Below are positions 46,728 through 56,492 of a stretch of DNA of 64,000 nt, piece by piece. Below the pieces are notes generated by a model. That model was not told the origin of the DNA and made no database searches. It worked only from the letters and a program-made list of their open reading frames with translations. Position 1 is the stretch's first letter. Each line of letters opens with the position of its first letter. A program made the position numbers and the translations under genes. Source of the DNA: Burkholderia anthina (GTDB taxonomy: Bacteria; Pseudomonadota; Gammaproteobacteria; Burkholderiales; Burkholderiaceae); NCBI RefSeq assembly GCF_001547525.1, contig NZ_LNJP01000003.1, forward strand, positions 186,001 to 250,000. The letters are read 5' to 3'.

Positions 46728-49369
46728 AGCGTCCTGCCCGCCTCGCGCACGTGGCTGAAATAGCGCTCGCCGATCCGGTTCGACAGTTCCCACACCGCCT
46801 TCACCGTCGTGTCGAGCGCGGCGAGCAGCTTGTCGTGCCGACCGCCTTCGGCGGTCTCGCACAGCTCGTGGAGCGACCACGCGGGTATGTCCGGAACCGT
46901 CTCGGCCAGCTCGGACAGCGCGTAGCCTTCGCTGCGCTCGACCTTCGTCAGCCGGCCGCGCAGCGCCTGCACGACCCAGCCGAGCGAACGCGGATTGTCG
47001 GTATCGAGCACGACGAGCGACAGCAGCGGCGCGACGTCGAAGCCGCGCTGGAACCGCGAACGGAACGTGATCGTGCTGTCGAACAGTTCCAGCACGAGTT
47101 CGAAGCCGTCCTGCCGATGCACGGCCCCTTCGTCGAACGCGAACTTCAGCACGCTGCACAGGAAGTCGAGCCGGTCGATCTGTCGGCCGATCGACAGCAA
47201 TCGCCAGCCGTCGTCGCGCGTCATGTTGTCGGTCTGCGCGCCGGTGATCGCGCCGAGCAGCAGCCCGAGGCGCTCCAGCAACTGCAGCGCGTCGTTGCCG
47301 ATCTGCTCCTCGGCTTCCGGCTGCCCTGCGCTGTCCGCGAACAGTTGGGTCGCGTCGTCGATCAGCCGCCACTGATCGCTCGACAGCCGTTCGCGGATCG
47401 CGGCCGCCGCGCCACGCATGCCGAACAGGCACGACGCGATGCCCGACGTGCGATCGGCGCCGCGCGTGAGCGACGTCGCCAGCGCGTACTGAAATGCCTG
47501 CGGCGCATCGACGGCGTGCGGCGCGTCGGCCGCGACCAGCCCGGTGTCGCGGCACAGCGTGTCGATCAGTTCCAGATGCGCGGGGCTGTCGACGTCGTCT
47601 TCGCCGCGCAGCCGCTCGAGCGCGGCGCGCGCGAGGCGCATCAGGTTGGTCGCGCGCTCGGTGTAGCGGCCGAGCCAGAACAGGTTCTCGGCCGCGCGGC
47701 TCGCGATCGCGCGCGGCCGCTCGACGAGATCGTCGGGGCCGAGGTGCGTCTGCAGCAGCGTCGTCGAATCGACGATGCCTTCGGTCATCACCCACGTATC
47801 GACGGTGCTGCCGCCGCGCGGCATCGGCGCGTTGAACAGCGCGTCGCGCGTGCCGACCCGAGACAGCCCGCCCGGCAGGAGCCGCCAACGCCGCGCGCCG
47901 TCCGCAAGCGCGAACACGCGCAGCAACAGCGGCTTCGGCACGATCCGTGCGCTGCCGTTGCCGTCGGGGGCATCGGGCCGCGGCCAGGTCGGCGCCTGCG
48001 ACAGCGGCAGGTCGGCCTGCACCGTGTAGTGTTCGGGCCGCGCGAGAATCCGCGCGCGCCATTCCGCCAATTGCGCCTGCGTGAGCCGCGCGCCGATCAC
48101 CGGTTCGAACGCCCCGCCTTCCTGCACGTCGGGCGGATAGGATGCCTTGACGATGCTGCGCGCGAGCTGCGGCAGCGCGTCGTCGCACGCGGCCGCCTCG
48201 CCGCACCACCACGAATGCACGGCCGGCAGCGTCAGCGTTTCGCCGAGCAGCGCTTCCGCGAGACGCGGCATGAAGCCGAGCATCGCCGGCGATTCGAGGA
48301 AACCCGAGCCCGGCGCGTTCGCGAGCAGCACATTGCCCGCGCGCACGGCCTGCAACAGCCCCGGCACGCCGAGCATCGAATCGGGCCGCAGTTCGAGCGG
48401 ATCGAGCCACGCATCGTCGACGCGCCGCAGGATGCCATGCACCGGCTCGAGCCCGCTGAGCGTCTTCAGGAATACGCGGTTGTCGCGCGCGGTCAGGTCG
48501 CCGCCTTCCACGAGCGTGAGGCCGAGATAGCGGGCGAGATACGCATGCTCGAAATAGGTTGCGCTGTGCGGCCCCGGCGTCAGCAGCACGATCCGCGAAT
48601 TCTTCGCGGCGGGGCTGAGCGACTGCATGCTTTGCAGCAGCGCGCGATACGCGGATGCGAGGCGCTGCACGCGCAGCCCGCGAAACCCGCGCGGAAAGAG
48701 CCGCGACACGATCAGCCGGTTCTCGAGCAGATAGCCGAGCCCGGCCGGGCCCTGCGTGTGCTGTGCGACGATCCGCCATTGGCCGTCGGGGCCGCGCGCG
48801 AGATCGAACGCGACGACGTGCAGCCACGTGTCGCCCGGCACGCGTGCGCCGCGCATCGCGCGCAAGTAGCCGGGGTGGCCCGTGACGAGCGCGGGCGGCA
48901 GCAGCCCGCGCTCCAGGATCGTCTGCGGACCGTACAGGTCGGCCAGCGTCGCGTCGAGCAGCCGCACGCGCTGCAGCACGCCGCGCTCGATCGCGACCCA
49001 GTCCTCCGGTGTGACGATCAGCGGCAGCAGGTCGAGCGACCACGGGCCGACCGCACCGTCGCCGGCGCGCTGCTCGTGCAACTGGTAGAACAGCCCGTTC
49101 TCGCGCATGCGCCGGTGCAGTGCATCGGCGCGGCGGTCGAGGTCGGCCACGCCGTCGCTGCCGATCGACGTGAAGAAACTGCGCCATGCGGGCGCAAGCG
49201 CAGGCGCGTTCAGGCCGGCCGCGCTGCCGCGCAGTTCGTCGTAACGGCCGGCGGCGGCCGGCGCCGCGAGCGCGGCGGCCAGTTCGGCGGCGTCCGGCTG
49301 GGCGCCGGTATCGAAAAGCGTGGGCATCGCGTCGAGGGCGGCGAGATGATCGAGGTCAATGGGCGGCAC
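46721..49369 (-). CDS. circularly permuted ATP-grasp fused to alpha-E domain
   Basis: An 882-residue fusion. Residues about 80-560 are the permuted type 2 ATP-grasp fold, with LTPGPHSATYFEHAYLAR (nucleotide region), RRVDDAWLDPLELRPDS and NAPGSG. Residues about 570-880 are an alpha-E helical domain (LFWLGRYTERATNLMRLARA). The ATP-grasp unit is predicted to be an amidoligase. The same two parts occur as separate genes at 54.1-56.5 kb, so the cluster holds both split and fused versions. Confidence 0.88.
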   Translation of the reverse strand: MPPIDLDHLAALDAMPTLFDTGAQPDAAELAAALAAPAAAGRYDELRGSAAGLNAPALAPAWRSFFTSIGSDGVADLDRRADALHRRMRENGLFYQLHEQRAGDGAVGPWSLDLLPLIVTPEDWVAIERGVLQRVRLLDATLADLYGPQTILERGLLPPALVTGHPGYLRAMRGARVPGDTWLHVVAFDLARGPDGQWRIVAQHTQGPAGLGYLLENRLIVSRLFPRGFRGLRVQRLASAYRALLQSMQSLSPAAKNSRIVLLTPGPHSATYFEHAYLARYLGLTLVEGGDLTARDNRVFLKTLSGLEPVHGILRRVDDAWLDPLELRPDSMLGVPGLLQAVRAGNVLLANAPGSGFLESPAMLGFMPRLAEALLGETLTLPAVHSWWCGEAAACDDALPQLARSIVKASYPPDVQEGGAFEPVIGARLTQAQLAEWRARILARPEHYTVQADLPLSQAPTWPRPDAPDGNGSARIVPKPLLLRVFALADGARRWRLLPGGLSRVGTRDALFNAPMPRGGSTVDTWVMTEGIVDSTTLLQTHLGPDDLVERPRAIASRAAENLFWLGRYTERATNLMRLARAALERLRGEDDVDSPAHLELIDTLCRDTGLVAADAPHAVDAPQAFQYALATSLTRGADRTSGIASCLFGMRGAAAAIRERLSSDQWRLIDDATQLFADSAGQPEAEEQIGNDALQLLERLGLLLGAITGAQTDNMTRDDGWRLLSIGRQIDRLDFLCSVLKFAFDEGAVHRQDGFELVLELFDSTITFRSRFQRGFDVAPLLSLVVLDTDNPRSLGWVVQALRGRLTKVERSEGYALSELAETVPDIPAWSLHELCETAEGGRHDKLLAALDTTVKAVWELSNRIGERYFSHVREAGRTLW

Positions 49370-49541
49370 GATGTCGTTCCGTCGTCAGGGTGCGGCCGCG
49401 CACGCGCGCCGCCAGTCGGGCGGCAAGCCGCAGCGCGGAACCGCAATCTGTCCGCATCCTAGCACTCCGGCGGCGTCGCGACCGACCGGCGGGCCCGGAG
49501 GTCGCGAACCGCGCATCGTCGTCCTCCCTGTCATCGATCGA

Positions 49542-52500
49542 TCACGGCCGCCGCAAGTCGAGCGTGAACGGAAATTCGCGGCTCGGCGCGGCGGCCGCGA
49601 CCTCCATCCGCCCCGGCGTGTGGCCGATCTCGACGAAGCGCGCGAGCCGGCGGCTCTCGGCTTCGTATGCATTGATCGGGAACGTCGCGTAGTTGCGCCC
49701 GCCCGGATGCGCGACGTGATACCGGCAGCCGCCGAGCGAGCGCTGCAGCCACGTATCGACGATGTCGAACGTGAGCGGCGCGTGCACGCCGATGGTCGGA
49801 TGCAACGCCGACGGCGGCGCCCATGCCTTGTAGCGCACGCCCGCCACGTATTCGCCGACGGTGCCGGTCGGCTGCAGCGGCAGCGCGCGGCCGTTGACGG
49901 TCACCACGTGCCGGTTGTCGTTCAGCCCCGTCACGCGCACTTCGAGCCGTTCGACCGACGAATCGACGTAGCGCACCGTGCCGCCGGGCGCGCCCTCCTC
50001 GCCCATCACGTGCCACGGTTCCAGCGCGCCGCGCAGCGACAGCTGCATCCCGTTCACCGCGATCTGCCCGAACAGCGGAAAACGGAATTCGAAGTGCGGC
50101 GCGAACCACGCCGGATCGAACGCGAAGCCGGCGTCGCGCAGCTCGGCCAGCACGTCGTCGAAATCCATCCGAAGAAATTCCGGCAACATGAAGCGGTCGT
50201 GCAGCGCGGTGCCCCAGCGCGTGAGCGGCGTCGTATACGGCGCGGCCCAGAAGCGCGCGACCAGCGCGCGCAGCAGCAGTTGCTGCACGATGCTCATCCG
50301 CGCATGCGGCGGCATCTCGAACGCGCGCAGTTCGAGCAGGCCGAGCCGGCCGGTGGACGAATCGGGCGAATACAGCTTGTCGATGCAGAACTCGCTGCGG
50401 TGCGTGTTGCCCGTCACGTCGATCAGCAGGTTGCGCAGCACGCGATCGACGAGCCACGGCGGCATGTCCTGCCCGAACAGCAGCTTGTTGCGCTGGATTT
50501 CCGCGAACGCGATGTCGAGCTCGTAGAGCTGGTCGTTGCGCGCCTCGTCGACGCGCGGCGCCTGGCTCGTCGGCCCGATGAAGAGCCCCGAGAACAGGTA
50601 CGACAGCGACGGATGGTTGTGCCAGTACGCGATCAGGCTCGCGAGCAGGTCCGGCCGGCGCAGGAACGGGCTGTCGGCCGGCGTCGCGCCGCCGAGCACG
50701 AAGTGGTTGCCGCCGCCCGTGCCGACGTGCCGCCCGTCGACCATGAACTTCTCGCTGCACAGCCGCGACTGCCACGCGGCGTCGTACAGGAATTCGGTGT
50801 GGTCGACGAGTTCGTCGAAGCTCGCGGCCGGGTGGATGTTCACCTCGATCACGCCCGGATCGGGCGTCACCTGCAGCAGCTTCAGCCGTGCGTCGCGCGG
50901 CGGCGGATAGCCTTCGAGCACGAGTTTCACGCCGAGCGTGTGCGCGGTCAGTTCGATCGCGCCGAGCAGGTCGAGATAATCCTCGAGCGCGGCGAGCGGC
51001 GGCATGAACAGGTACAGGATGCCGTTGCGCACTTCGACGCACAGCGCGGTGCGCGTGATCCACGCGGCCGATTCGAAACGCTCGGGCCGGCGATGCGGGT
51101 CCACGGCGCCCGCACGAGCGCTCGCGGCCGCGCCGTCGTCGCGCCACTGCATCACGGTCGGCGCGGACGCTTCGCGATGCACGCCGGCCAGATAGCGCGG
51201 CGCGTCGGCCGGGCCCGCGTAGCGGGCGCGCATGGCGGCGGCGTCCGGCAGTGCGTCGCGCGGTGCGAACGGATCGCGCTCGACGAGGTACGGATAGTCG
51301 GCGCGGGCCGTCCACGGCAGCGAGTCGAGCGGCAGTCGATAGCCCATCGGCGAATCGCCCGGCACGAGGTACATCCGCTCGTCGCGGAAGAACCACGGGC
51401 CCGTCTGCCAGCGCGGCCCGTCGAGACCCGGCGTGTCATCCACCCGCTTCACCGGCAGCACGTAGCCGACCACGCTGTCGAGCTGCTGCTCGAACACCTT
51501 GCGCAGCCGCGCGCGCTCGAGTTCGTCGTCGAGGCGCGCGTCGAACGGATCGACGTTGACGGGCAGCCGGCGCTCGCGCCACAGGTAGTACCAGACGTCC
51601 TCGTAGCCGGGCCGGATGAATTCGCCGGTCAGGTTCAGCCGCGCGGCGAGCGCATCGATGAAGCGCTTCGCGTCGTCGGTGGTGTACGAGGACGGCTCGC
51701 GCTCGTCGGCGAACAGCGAAGGATCCTGCCACACGGGCTGGCCGTCCGCGCGCCAGAAGATCGACAGCGCCCAGCGCGGCAATTGCTCGCCCGGGTACCA
51801 CTTGCCCTGCCCGAAATGCAGGAAACCGCCGTCGCCGTATTCGGCGCGCAGCCGCTGCACGAGTTCGGTCGCGTAGCCGCGCTTGGTCGGGCCGAGCGCA
51901 TCGGTGTTCCACTCGGCGCCGTCGCGATCGTCGATCGACACGAAGGTCGGCTCGCCGCCCTGCGTGAGCCGCACGTCGCCGGCGGCCAGCGCGCCGTCGA
52001 CCTGCGAGCCGAGCGCGAGCACGGCATCCCACTGCGAGTCCGTATACGGCTTGGTCACGCGCGGCGATTCGTACACGCGCGTCACGCTCATCTCGTGCTC
52101 GAACGACACCTCGCATTCGTCGATCAGCCCTTCGACCGGCGCCGCGCTCGTCGGCTGCGGCGTACACGCGAGCGGAATATGCCCTTCCCCGGCGAGCAGG
52201 CCCGACGTCGGATCGAAGCCGATCCAGCCGGCGCCCGGTAGATAGACCTCGCACCACGCGTGCAGATCGGTGAAATCGACCGACGTGCCGCTCGGGCCGT
52301 CGAGCGATTTGACGTCCGGCGTGAGCTGGATCAGGTAGCCCGACACGAAGCGCGCGGCGATGCCGAGATGGCGGCACAGCTGCACGAGCAACCACGCGCT
52401 GTCGCGGCACGAGCCGGACGCGAGCTCGAGCGTCTGCGCGGGCGTCTGCACGCCGGGCTCCATCCGCACGAGATAGCCGATGTCGCGCTGAAGCTGCTGG

Positions 52501-52955
52501 TTCAGCGCGACGAGGAAGTTCACGGTGCCGGCCGGCGTGCGGTCCACACCGTCGAGATACGCGCGAAACAGCGGCGCGGCGCTCGTCTGCGGATCGCACG
52601 CGAGATACGGCGCGAGCTCGGTCTTCAGCGCGTCGTCATAGCTGAACGGATATTGCTCCGCGCTCGCTTCGAGGAAGAAGTCGAACGGGTTGTACACCGA
52701 CATCTCGGCGACGAGATCGATCGTGATCTCGAAGTGCTCGGTGCGCTCCGGAAACACGAGGCGCGCCAGATAGTTCGAGAACGGGTCCTGCTGCCAGTTG
52801 ATGAAGTGCTGCGCGGGCTCGACCGTCATCGAGTACGCGAGGATCGGTGTCCGGCAATGCGGCGCGGGCCGCAGCCGCACGACCTGCGGGCCGAGGTTGA
52901 CGAGCCGGTCGTAGCGATAGCGGGTGGTGTGATGCAGCGCGACGTGGATGGACAT
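49542..52955 (-). CDS. large transglutaminase-like protein with DUF2126
   Basis: A 1137-residue protein. Residues 1-300 are a transglutaminase unit with intact triad: Cys in SGSCRDSAWLL, His in DLHAWCEVY and Asp in GFDPTSG. The remaining about 800 residues are the conserved DUF2126 region (GGEPTFVSID, HNHPSLSYLFSGLFIGPTSQ), which looks like a glutamine-synthetase-like amide ligase fold in published comparisons of these families. It has no signal peptide. It is separated by 172 bases from the fusion gene downstream and 93 from the upstream one. Confidence 0.9.
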   Translation of the reverse strand: MSIHVALHHTTRYRYDRLVNLGPQVVRLRPAPHCRTPILAYSMTVEPAQHFINWQQDPFSNYLARLVFPERTEHFEITIDLVAEMSVYNPFDFFLEASAEQYPFSYDDALKTELAPYLACDPQTSAAPLFRAYLDGVDRTPAGTVNFLVALNQQLQRDIGYLVRMEPGVQTPAQTLELASGSCRDSAWLLVQLCRHLGIAARFVSGYLIQLTPDVKSLDGPSGTSVDFTDLHAWCEVYLPGAGWIGFDPTSGLLAGEGHIPLACTPQPTSAAPVEGLIDECEVSFEHEMSVTRVYESPRVTKPYTDSQWDAVLALGSQVDGALAAGDVRLTQGGEPTFVSIDDRDGAEWNTDALGPTKRGYATELVQRLRAEYGDGGFLHFGQGKWYPGEQLPRWALSIFWRADGQPVWQDPSLFADEREPSSYTTDDAKRFIDALAARLNLTGEFIRPGYEDVWYYLWRERRLPVNVDPFDARLDDELERARLRKVFEQQLDSVVGYVLPVKRVDDTPGLDGPRWQTGPWFFRDERMYLVPGDSPMGYRLPLDSLPWTARADYPYLVERDPFAPRDALPDAAAMRARYAGPADAPRYLAGVHREASAPTVMQWRDDGAAASARAGAVDPHRRPERFESAAWITRTALCVEVRNGILYLFMPPLAALEDYLDLLGAIELTAHTLGVKLVLEGYPPPRDARLKLLQVTPDPGVIEVNIHPAASFDELVDHTEFLYDAAWQSRLCSEKFMVDGRHVGTGGGNHFVLGGATPADSPFLRRPDLLASLIAYWHNHPSLSYLFSGLFIGPTSQAPRVDEARNDQLYELDIAFAEIQRNKLLFGQDMPPWLVDRVLRNLLIDVTGNTHRSEFCIDKLYSPDSSTGRLGLLELRAFEMPPHARMSIVQQLLLRALVARFWAAPYTTPLTRWGTALHDRFMLPEFLRMDFDDVLAELRDAGFAFDPAWFAPHFEFRFPLFGQIAVNGMQLSLRGALEPWHVMGEEGAPGGTVRYVDSSVERLEVRVTGLNDNRHVVTVNGRALPLQPTGTVGEYVAGVRYKAWAPPSALHPTIGVHAPLTFDIVDTWLQRSLGGCRYHVAHPGGRNYATFPINAYEAESRRLARFVEIGHTPGRMEVAAAAPSREFPFTLDLRRP

Positions 52956-53048
52956 GGGAGCTCGGGTCGGGTTGGGCCGGCCGCGCACGCCGCGTCGCTG
53001 TCGACGCGGCGGCCCGGCATGGCGGATTCGGCGAAAGCGCGCCGCCGG

Positions 53049-54062
53049 TCAGACGAGTTCCGGCGACTGCACGACGCTGATCTCGACGGCGACGGCCGTC
53101 GCACCGAGCCCCGTCACCGGCTGCGCGTCGCGATGGTCGAGGCCGACCGCGATGCGCACGTAGCGTTCGTCCGGGCAACGGTTCATGAACGGGTCGAAGC
53201 CGACCCAGCCGAGCCCTTCGACATAGGCCTCGGCCCATGCATGGCCGGCCGGCTGCTGCGTCAGCGACGCGGCTTGCGGCTGCGCGCCGAGCGCCGCCTG
53301 CGGCTGCCCTTGGGATTGCGATTGCGATTGCGACTGCGATTGCGACTGCGATTGCGCGGCATGCGACGCGCCGAGCGCCTGCTGCATGCCGTCGCCGCTC
53401 TGCAGCGCGAGCGCCGCCTCTTCCTCGACGTCGCCCGCATGCTGCTTCGAATCGGCGATGCGCTGCATCGCGCTGTCGGCCAACACGTAGCCCGAGATGT
53501 AGCGCGCGGGGATCTTCAGCACGCGTGCGGCCGCGATGAACGCGTGCGCATGGTCGCGGCTCGTGCCCTCGCCGCTTTGCAGCGCGGTTTCCGCATCGAC
53601 GGGCGCATCGGTCGCCAGGTTCGGCGCGTATGCGATGCGGCCGTGCACTTCCGTCATCAGCCAGTGCAGTGCGTCGAGACCGTGCGGCTCGATCGGCAGC
53701 GCGTCCGTGAGCGCGCGCACGGTGTCGCCCGCCTTCGTGAGCGCGGTCTCGCGCTCGAAGATCCACGGCGGCGCATAGCCTTCGGAATTGCCGAGAATGC
53801 CCGCGCGGTCCTGCGTCTCGACGACGCCGGCCGCCACGACCACGATCTCGTCCTTCGCGCCGCGATCGTGGCGCACGAGGTCGATCCGGTTGCCGAGCCC
53901 GTCGGCGTACGACAGCGTCGGCTCGACGCCGTCGATCGTGACCTGCCACGCGCGCACCGTCTGCCCGGGGCCGGATTGCGGGCGCAGCCGCAGCCGTTGC
54001 AGCGCATGGCTGGCTTGATCGTCGAACCGATAACGCGAAATGTGTCGAATGGCGAGTCGCAT
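53049..54062 (-). CDS. transglutaminase-like protein with Ser in place of catalytic Cys
   Basis: A 337-residue protein with the same beta-domain and core layout as the other two. His (GHAWAEAYVEG) and Asp (GFDPFMN) are present, but the nucleophile position reads GTSRDHAHA: Ser168 (codon AGC) replaces Cys. Between core and His lies a low-complexity insert with seven Gln-Ser repeats. It may be a serine hydrolase variant or a non-catalytic partner. The ATG at 54062 lies eight bases after the alpha-E stop. Confidence 0.87.
   Translation of the reverse strand: MRLAIRHISRYRFDDQASHALQRLRLRPQSGPGQTVRAWQVTIDGVEPTLSYADGLGNRIDLVRHDRGAKDEIVVVAAGVVETQDRAGILGNSEGYAPPWIFERETALTKAGDTVRALTDALPIEPHGLDALHWLMTEVHGRIAYAPNLATDAPVDAETALQSGEGTSRDHAHAFIAAARVLKIPARYISGYVLADSAMQRIADSKQHAGDVEEEAALALQSGDGMQQALGASHAAQSQSQSQSQSQSQSQGQPQAALGAQPQAASLTQQPAGHAWAEAYVEGLGWVGFDPFMNRCPDERYVRIAVGLDHRDAQPVTGLGATAVAVEISVVQSPELV
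53314..53355. repeat. hexanucleotide repeat (GATTGC/GACTGC) x7
   Basis: Seven units of GATTGC or GACTGC in a row encode Gln-Ser pairs on the minus strand. Units are multiples of three, so slippage changes linker length without frameshift. Confidence 0.9.
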
Positions 54063-54070
54063 GGCAAGCC

Positions 54071-55012
54071 TCAGTCGAAGTTGTAAGCCTGGGCGATTTC
54101 GAGCCCGAGGCTGTTGTTGCGGCCGATGAAGTCGGTCAGGAATTCGTGCAGGCCGCTCTTGAAGATCCGCTCGACCGAGGTATCGGACAGCAGTTGGAGG
54201 ATCTTCGTGGCCGTGTCGTGACACGGGTGTGTCACGCCGTAATCCTTCGCGAGCAGGTTCAGGCTCGACACGACGCGCCCGTAGCAATAGCGCAGCGAAC
54301 GCGGCATGCGGCCGTTCAGGATCAGGTAGTCCGCGATGTTGAGCGGCTTGTACTGCACGTCGTACACCCAGCGGTACGAACGATGCGCGGCCACGCAGCG
54401 CAGGATCGTCTCCCACTGGTAGTTGTCGAGGATCGTGCCCACGTGCGACACCGACGGCAGCAGCAGGTGGTACTTCACGTCGATGATCCGCGCGGTGTTG
54501 TCGGCGCGCTCGATGAATGCGCCGATCTGCGCGAAATCGAAGATCTCGTTGCGCAGCATCGTGCTGTAGAAGCTGCCGAGGATCAGCGCGGTTTCGCGCT
54601 TCACTTCGTCGAGCACGGCCGGCAGCTCGCTTTCAGGCACCGGCTGCGCGAGCGCGCGGCGCAGCGCGAGCCACGCGCCGTTCACGCTTTCCCACGCCTC
54701 GCGCGTGAGCGCCGTGCGCACCATCCGCGCGTTCGAGCGCGCGGCTTCGATGCACGACAGCACGCTCGACGGGTTGTCGCGGTCGCGCAGCAGGTAGTCG
54801 GTCACGGTATCGGCCGCGTACGCGTCGTATTTCTGCCGATAGCCGTCGTCGGCGCCCGAGCTGACGAGCACCGACGACCATTCGGCCGGCGCGTCGGCCG
54901 TGCGCGTGAGCGCCATCCGCAGCCCGGCATCGACGATGCGCGCGATGTTCTCCGCGCGTTCGATATAGCGGTACATCCAGTAGAGCCCGCTTGCAGTACG
55001 TCCCAGAAGCAT
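54071..55012 (-). CDS. alpha-E domain protein
   Basis: A 313-residue all-helical protein. The front segment GLYWMYRYIERAENIARIVDA is the family signature, and a second copy-like helix, FIERADNTARIIDVKYH, occurs at about 166. It always travels with circularly permuted ATP-grasp and transglutaminase genes and has no known reaction. It lies 64 bases after the ATP-grasp gene, in the same direction. Confidence 0.9.
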   Translation of the reverse strand: MLLGRTASGLYWMYRYIERAENIARIVDAGLRMALTRTADAPAEWSSVLVSSGADDGYRQKYDAYAADTVTDYLLRDRDNPSSVLSCIEAARSNARMVRTALTREAWESVNGAWLALRRALAQPVPESELPAVLDEVKRETALILGSFYSTMLRNEIFDFAQIGAFIERADNTARIIDVKYHLLLPSVSHVGTILDNYQWETILRCVAAHRSYRWVYDVQYKPLNIADYLILNGRMPRSLRYCYGRVVSSLNLLAKDYGVTHPCHDTATKILQLLSDTSVERIFKSGLHEFLTDFIGRNNSLGLEIAQAYNFD

Positions 55013-55076
55013 CTCGTGTCCACTCCGTCTTCGTTCGGTTCGCGCGCCGGCTCCGGCGCGCGCGGTCGCGTCCGGC

Positions 55077-56492
55077 TCAGTCGGCCAGCACCCAGGTGTC
55101 CTTGGTGCCGCCGCCCTGGCTCGAGTTGACGACGAGCGATCCCTCCTTCAGCGCGACGCGCGTGAGCCCGCCCGGCGTGATGCGGATCCGGTCCGACACC
55201 AGCACGAACGGCCGCAGGTCGACGTGGCGCGGCGCGAGGCCGGCGTCGGTCAGGATCGGCGTCGTGGACAACGCGAGCGTCGGTTGCGCGATGTAGTTCG
55301 CGGGACGGGCGCGCAGCTTCGCGGAAAACGCGTCGAGTTCGGCCTTCGACGCGCACGGCCCGACCAGCATCCCGTAGCCGCCCGAGCCGTGCACTTCCTT
55401 CACGACCAGTTCGTCCAGGTGCTCGAGCACGTACTTCAGGCTGTCGGCCTCGCCGCAGCGCCAGGTCGGCACGTTCTCCAGCAGCGCCTTGCGGCCCGTG
55501 TAGAACTCGACGATCTCCGGCATGTACGAGTAGATCGCCTTGTCGTCGGCGATGCCGGTGCCGGGCGCGTTCGCGATCGTGATGTTGCCCGCGCGGTACA
55601 CGTCCATGATGCCGGCCACGCCGAGCACCGAATCGGGGCGGAACGTGAGCGGATCGAGGAACGCGTCGTCGACGCGGCGATACAGCACGTCGATCGGCTG
55701 GAAGCCTTCGGTCGTGCGCATCGCGACGCGGCCGTCGATCACCTGCAGGTCGCTGCCCTCGACGAGGTGCACGCCCATCTGGTCGGCGAGGAACGAATGT
55801 TCGTAGTACGCGGAATTGTGGATGCCGGGCGTGAGCACCGCGACGGTCGGGTTGTCGGTGTTGCCGCCCGGCGGGCACACGGCCGCGAGCGACTGGCGCA
55901 GCATCTGCGGATAGGTTTCGACCGGGCGCACCTTCACCTGCTGGAACAGCTCCGGAAAGAGCTGCATCATCGTTTCGCGGTTTTCCAGCATGTACGACAC
56001 GCCGGACGGCGTGCGCGCGTTGTCCTCCAGCACGTAGAACTCGTTCTCGCCGGTGCGCACGATGTCGACGCCGATGATGTGCGTGTAAACGTTTCCGGGC
56101 GGCCGGAAGTCGATCATCTCCGGGATGAACGCGTCGTTGTGCGCGATCAGGTGCTTCGGCACGATGCCGGCGCGCACGATTTCCTGGCGGTGGTAGATGT
56201 CGTCGAGGAACGCGTTGAGCGCCATCACGCGCTGCTCGATGCCGAGCGACAGCCGGCTCCACTCCGCCCCCGAGATGATGCGCGGGACGATGTCGAACGG
56301 AATCAGCCGCTCCGCGGCCTCCGCGTCGCCGTAGACGGCGAACGTGATGCCCGTCTTGCGGAACACGCCTTCCGCATCGTGGGCCTTCTGGGCGAGGCTC
56401 GCGGGATTCTGCGTGTCGAGCCATTGCTTCAGGCGCGCGTAAGGCGCCCTTACCATGTCGCCGGATTGCAGCATTTCATCGAATGGCTTCAT
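55077..56492 (-). CDS. circularly permuted type 2 ATP-grasp protein
   Basis: A 471-residue predicted amidoligase. FYVLEDNARTPSGVSYMLEN (about 137-156), VAVLTPGIHNSAYYEHSF and VNSSQGGGTKDTWVL at the end are the family's nucleotide and metal contacts. The start at MKPFDEM has GGAG nine bases before it; an ATG five codons earlier is possible. It is first in the six-gene minus-strand cluster. The promoter must lie in the 577-base gap shared with the LysR gene. Confidence 0.9.
   Translation of the reverse strand: MKPFDEMLQSGDMVRAPYARLKQWLDTQNPASLAQKAHDAEGVFRKTGITFAVYGDAEAAERLIPFDIVPRIISGAEWSRLSLGIEQRVMALNAFLDDIYHRQEIVRAGIVPKHLIAHNDAFIPEMIDFRPPGNVYTHIIGVDIVRTGENEFYVLEDNARTPSGVSYMLENRETMMQLFPELFQQVKVRPVETYPQMLRQSLAAVCPPGGNTDNPTVAVLTPGIHNSAYYEHSFLADQMGVHLVEGSDLQVIDGRVAMRTTEGFQPIDVLYRRVDDAFLDPLTFRPDSVLGVAGIMDVYRAGNITIANAPGTGIADDKAIYSYMPEIVEFYTGRKALLENVPTWRCGEADSLKYVLEHLDELVVKEVHGSGGYGMLVGPCASKAELDAFSAKLRARPANYIAQPTLALSTTPILTDAGLAPRHVDLRPFVLVSDRIRITPGGLTRVALKEGSLVVNSSQGGGTKDTWVLAD

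Noticed and set aside
53314-53355. Possible CRISPR-like or phase-variation repeat
   Set aside because: Units are 6 bp and contiguous with no spacers, and they keep the frame, so it is neither a CRISPR array nor an on/off switch.
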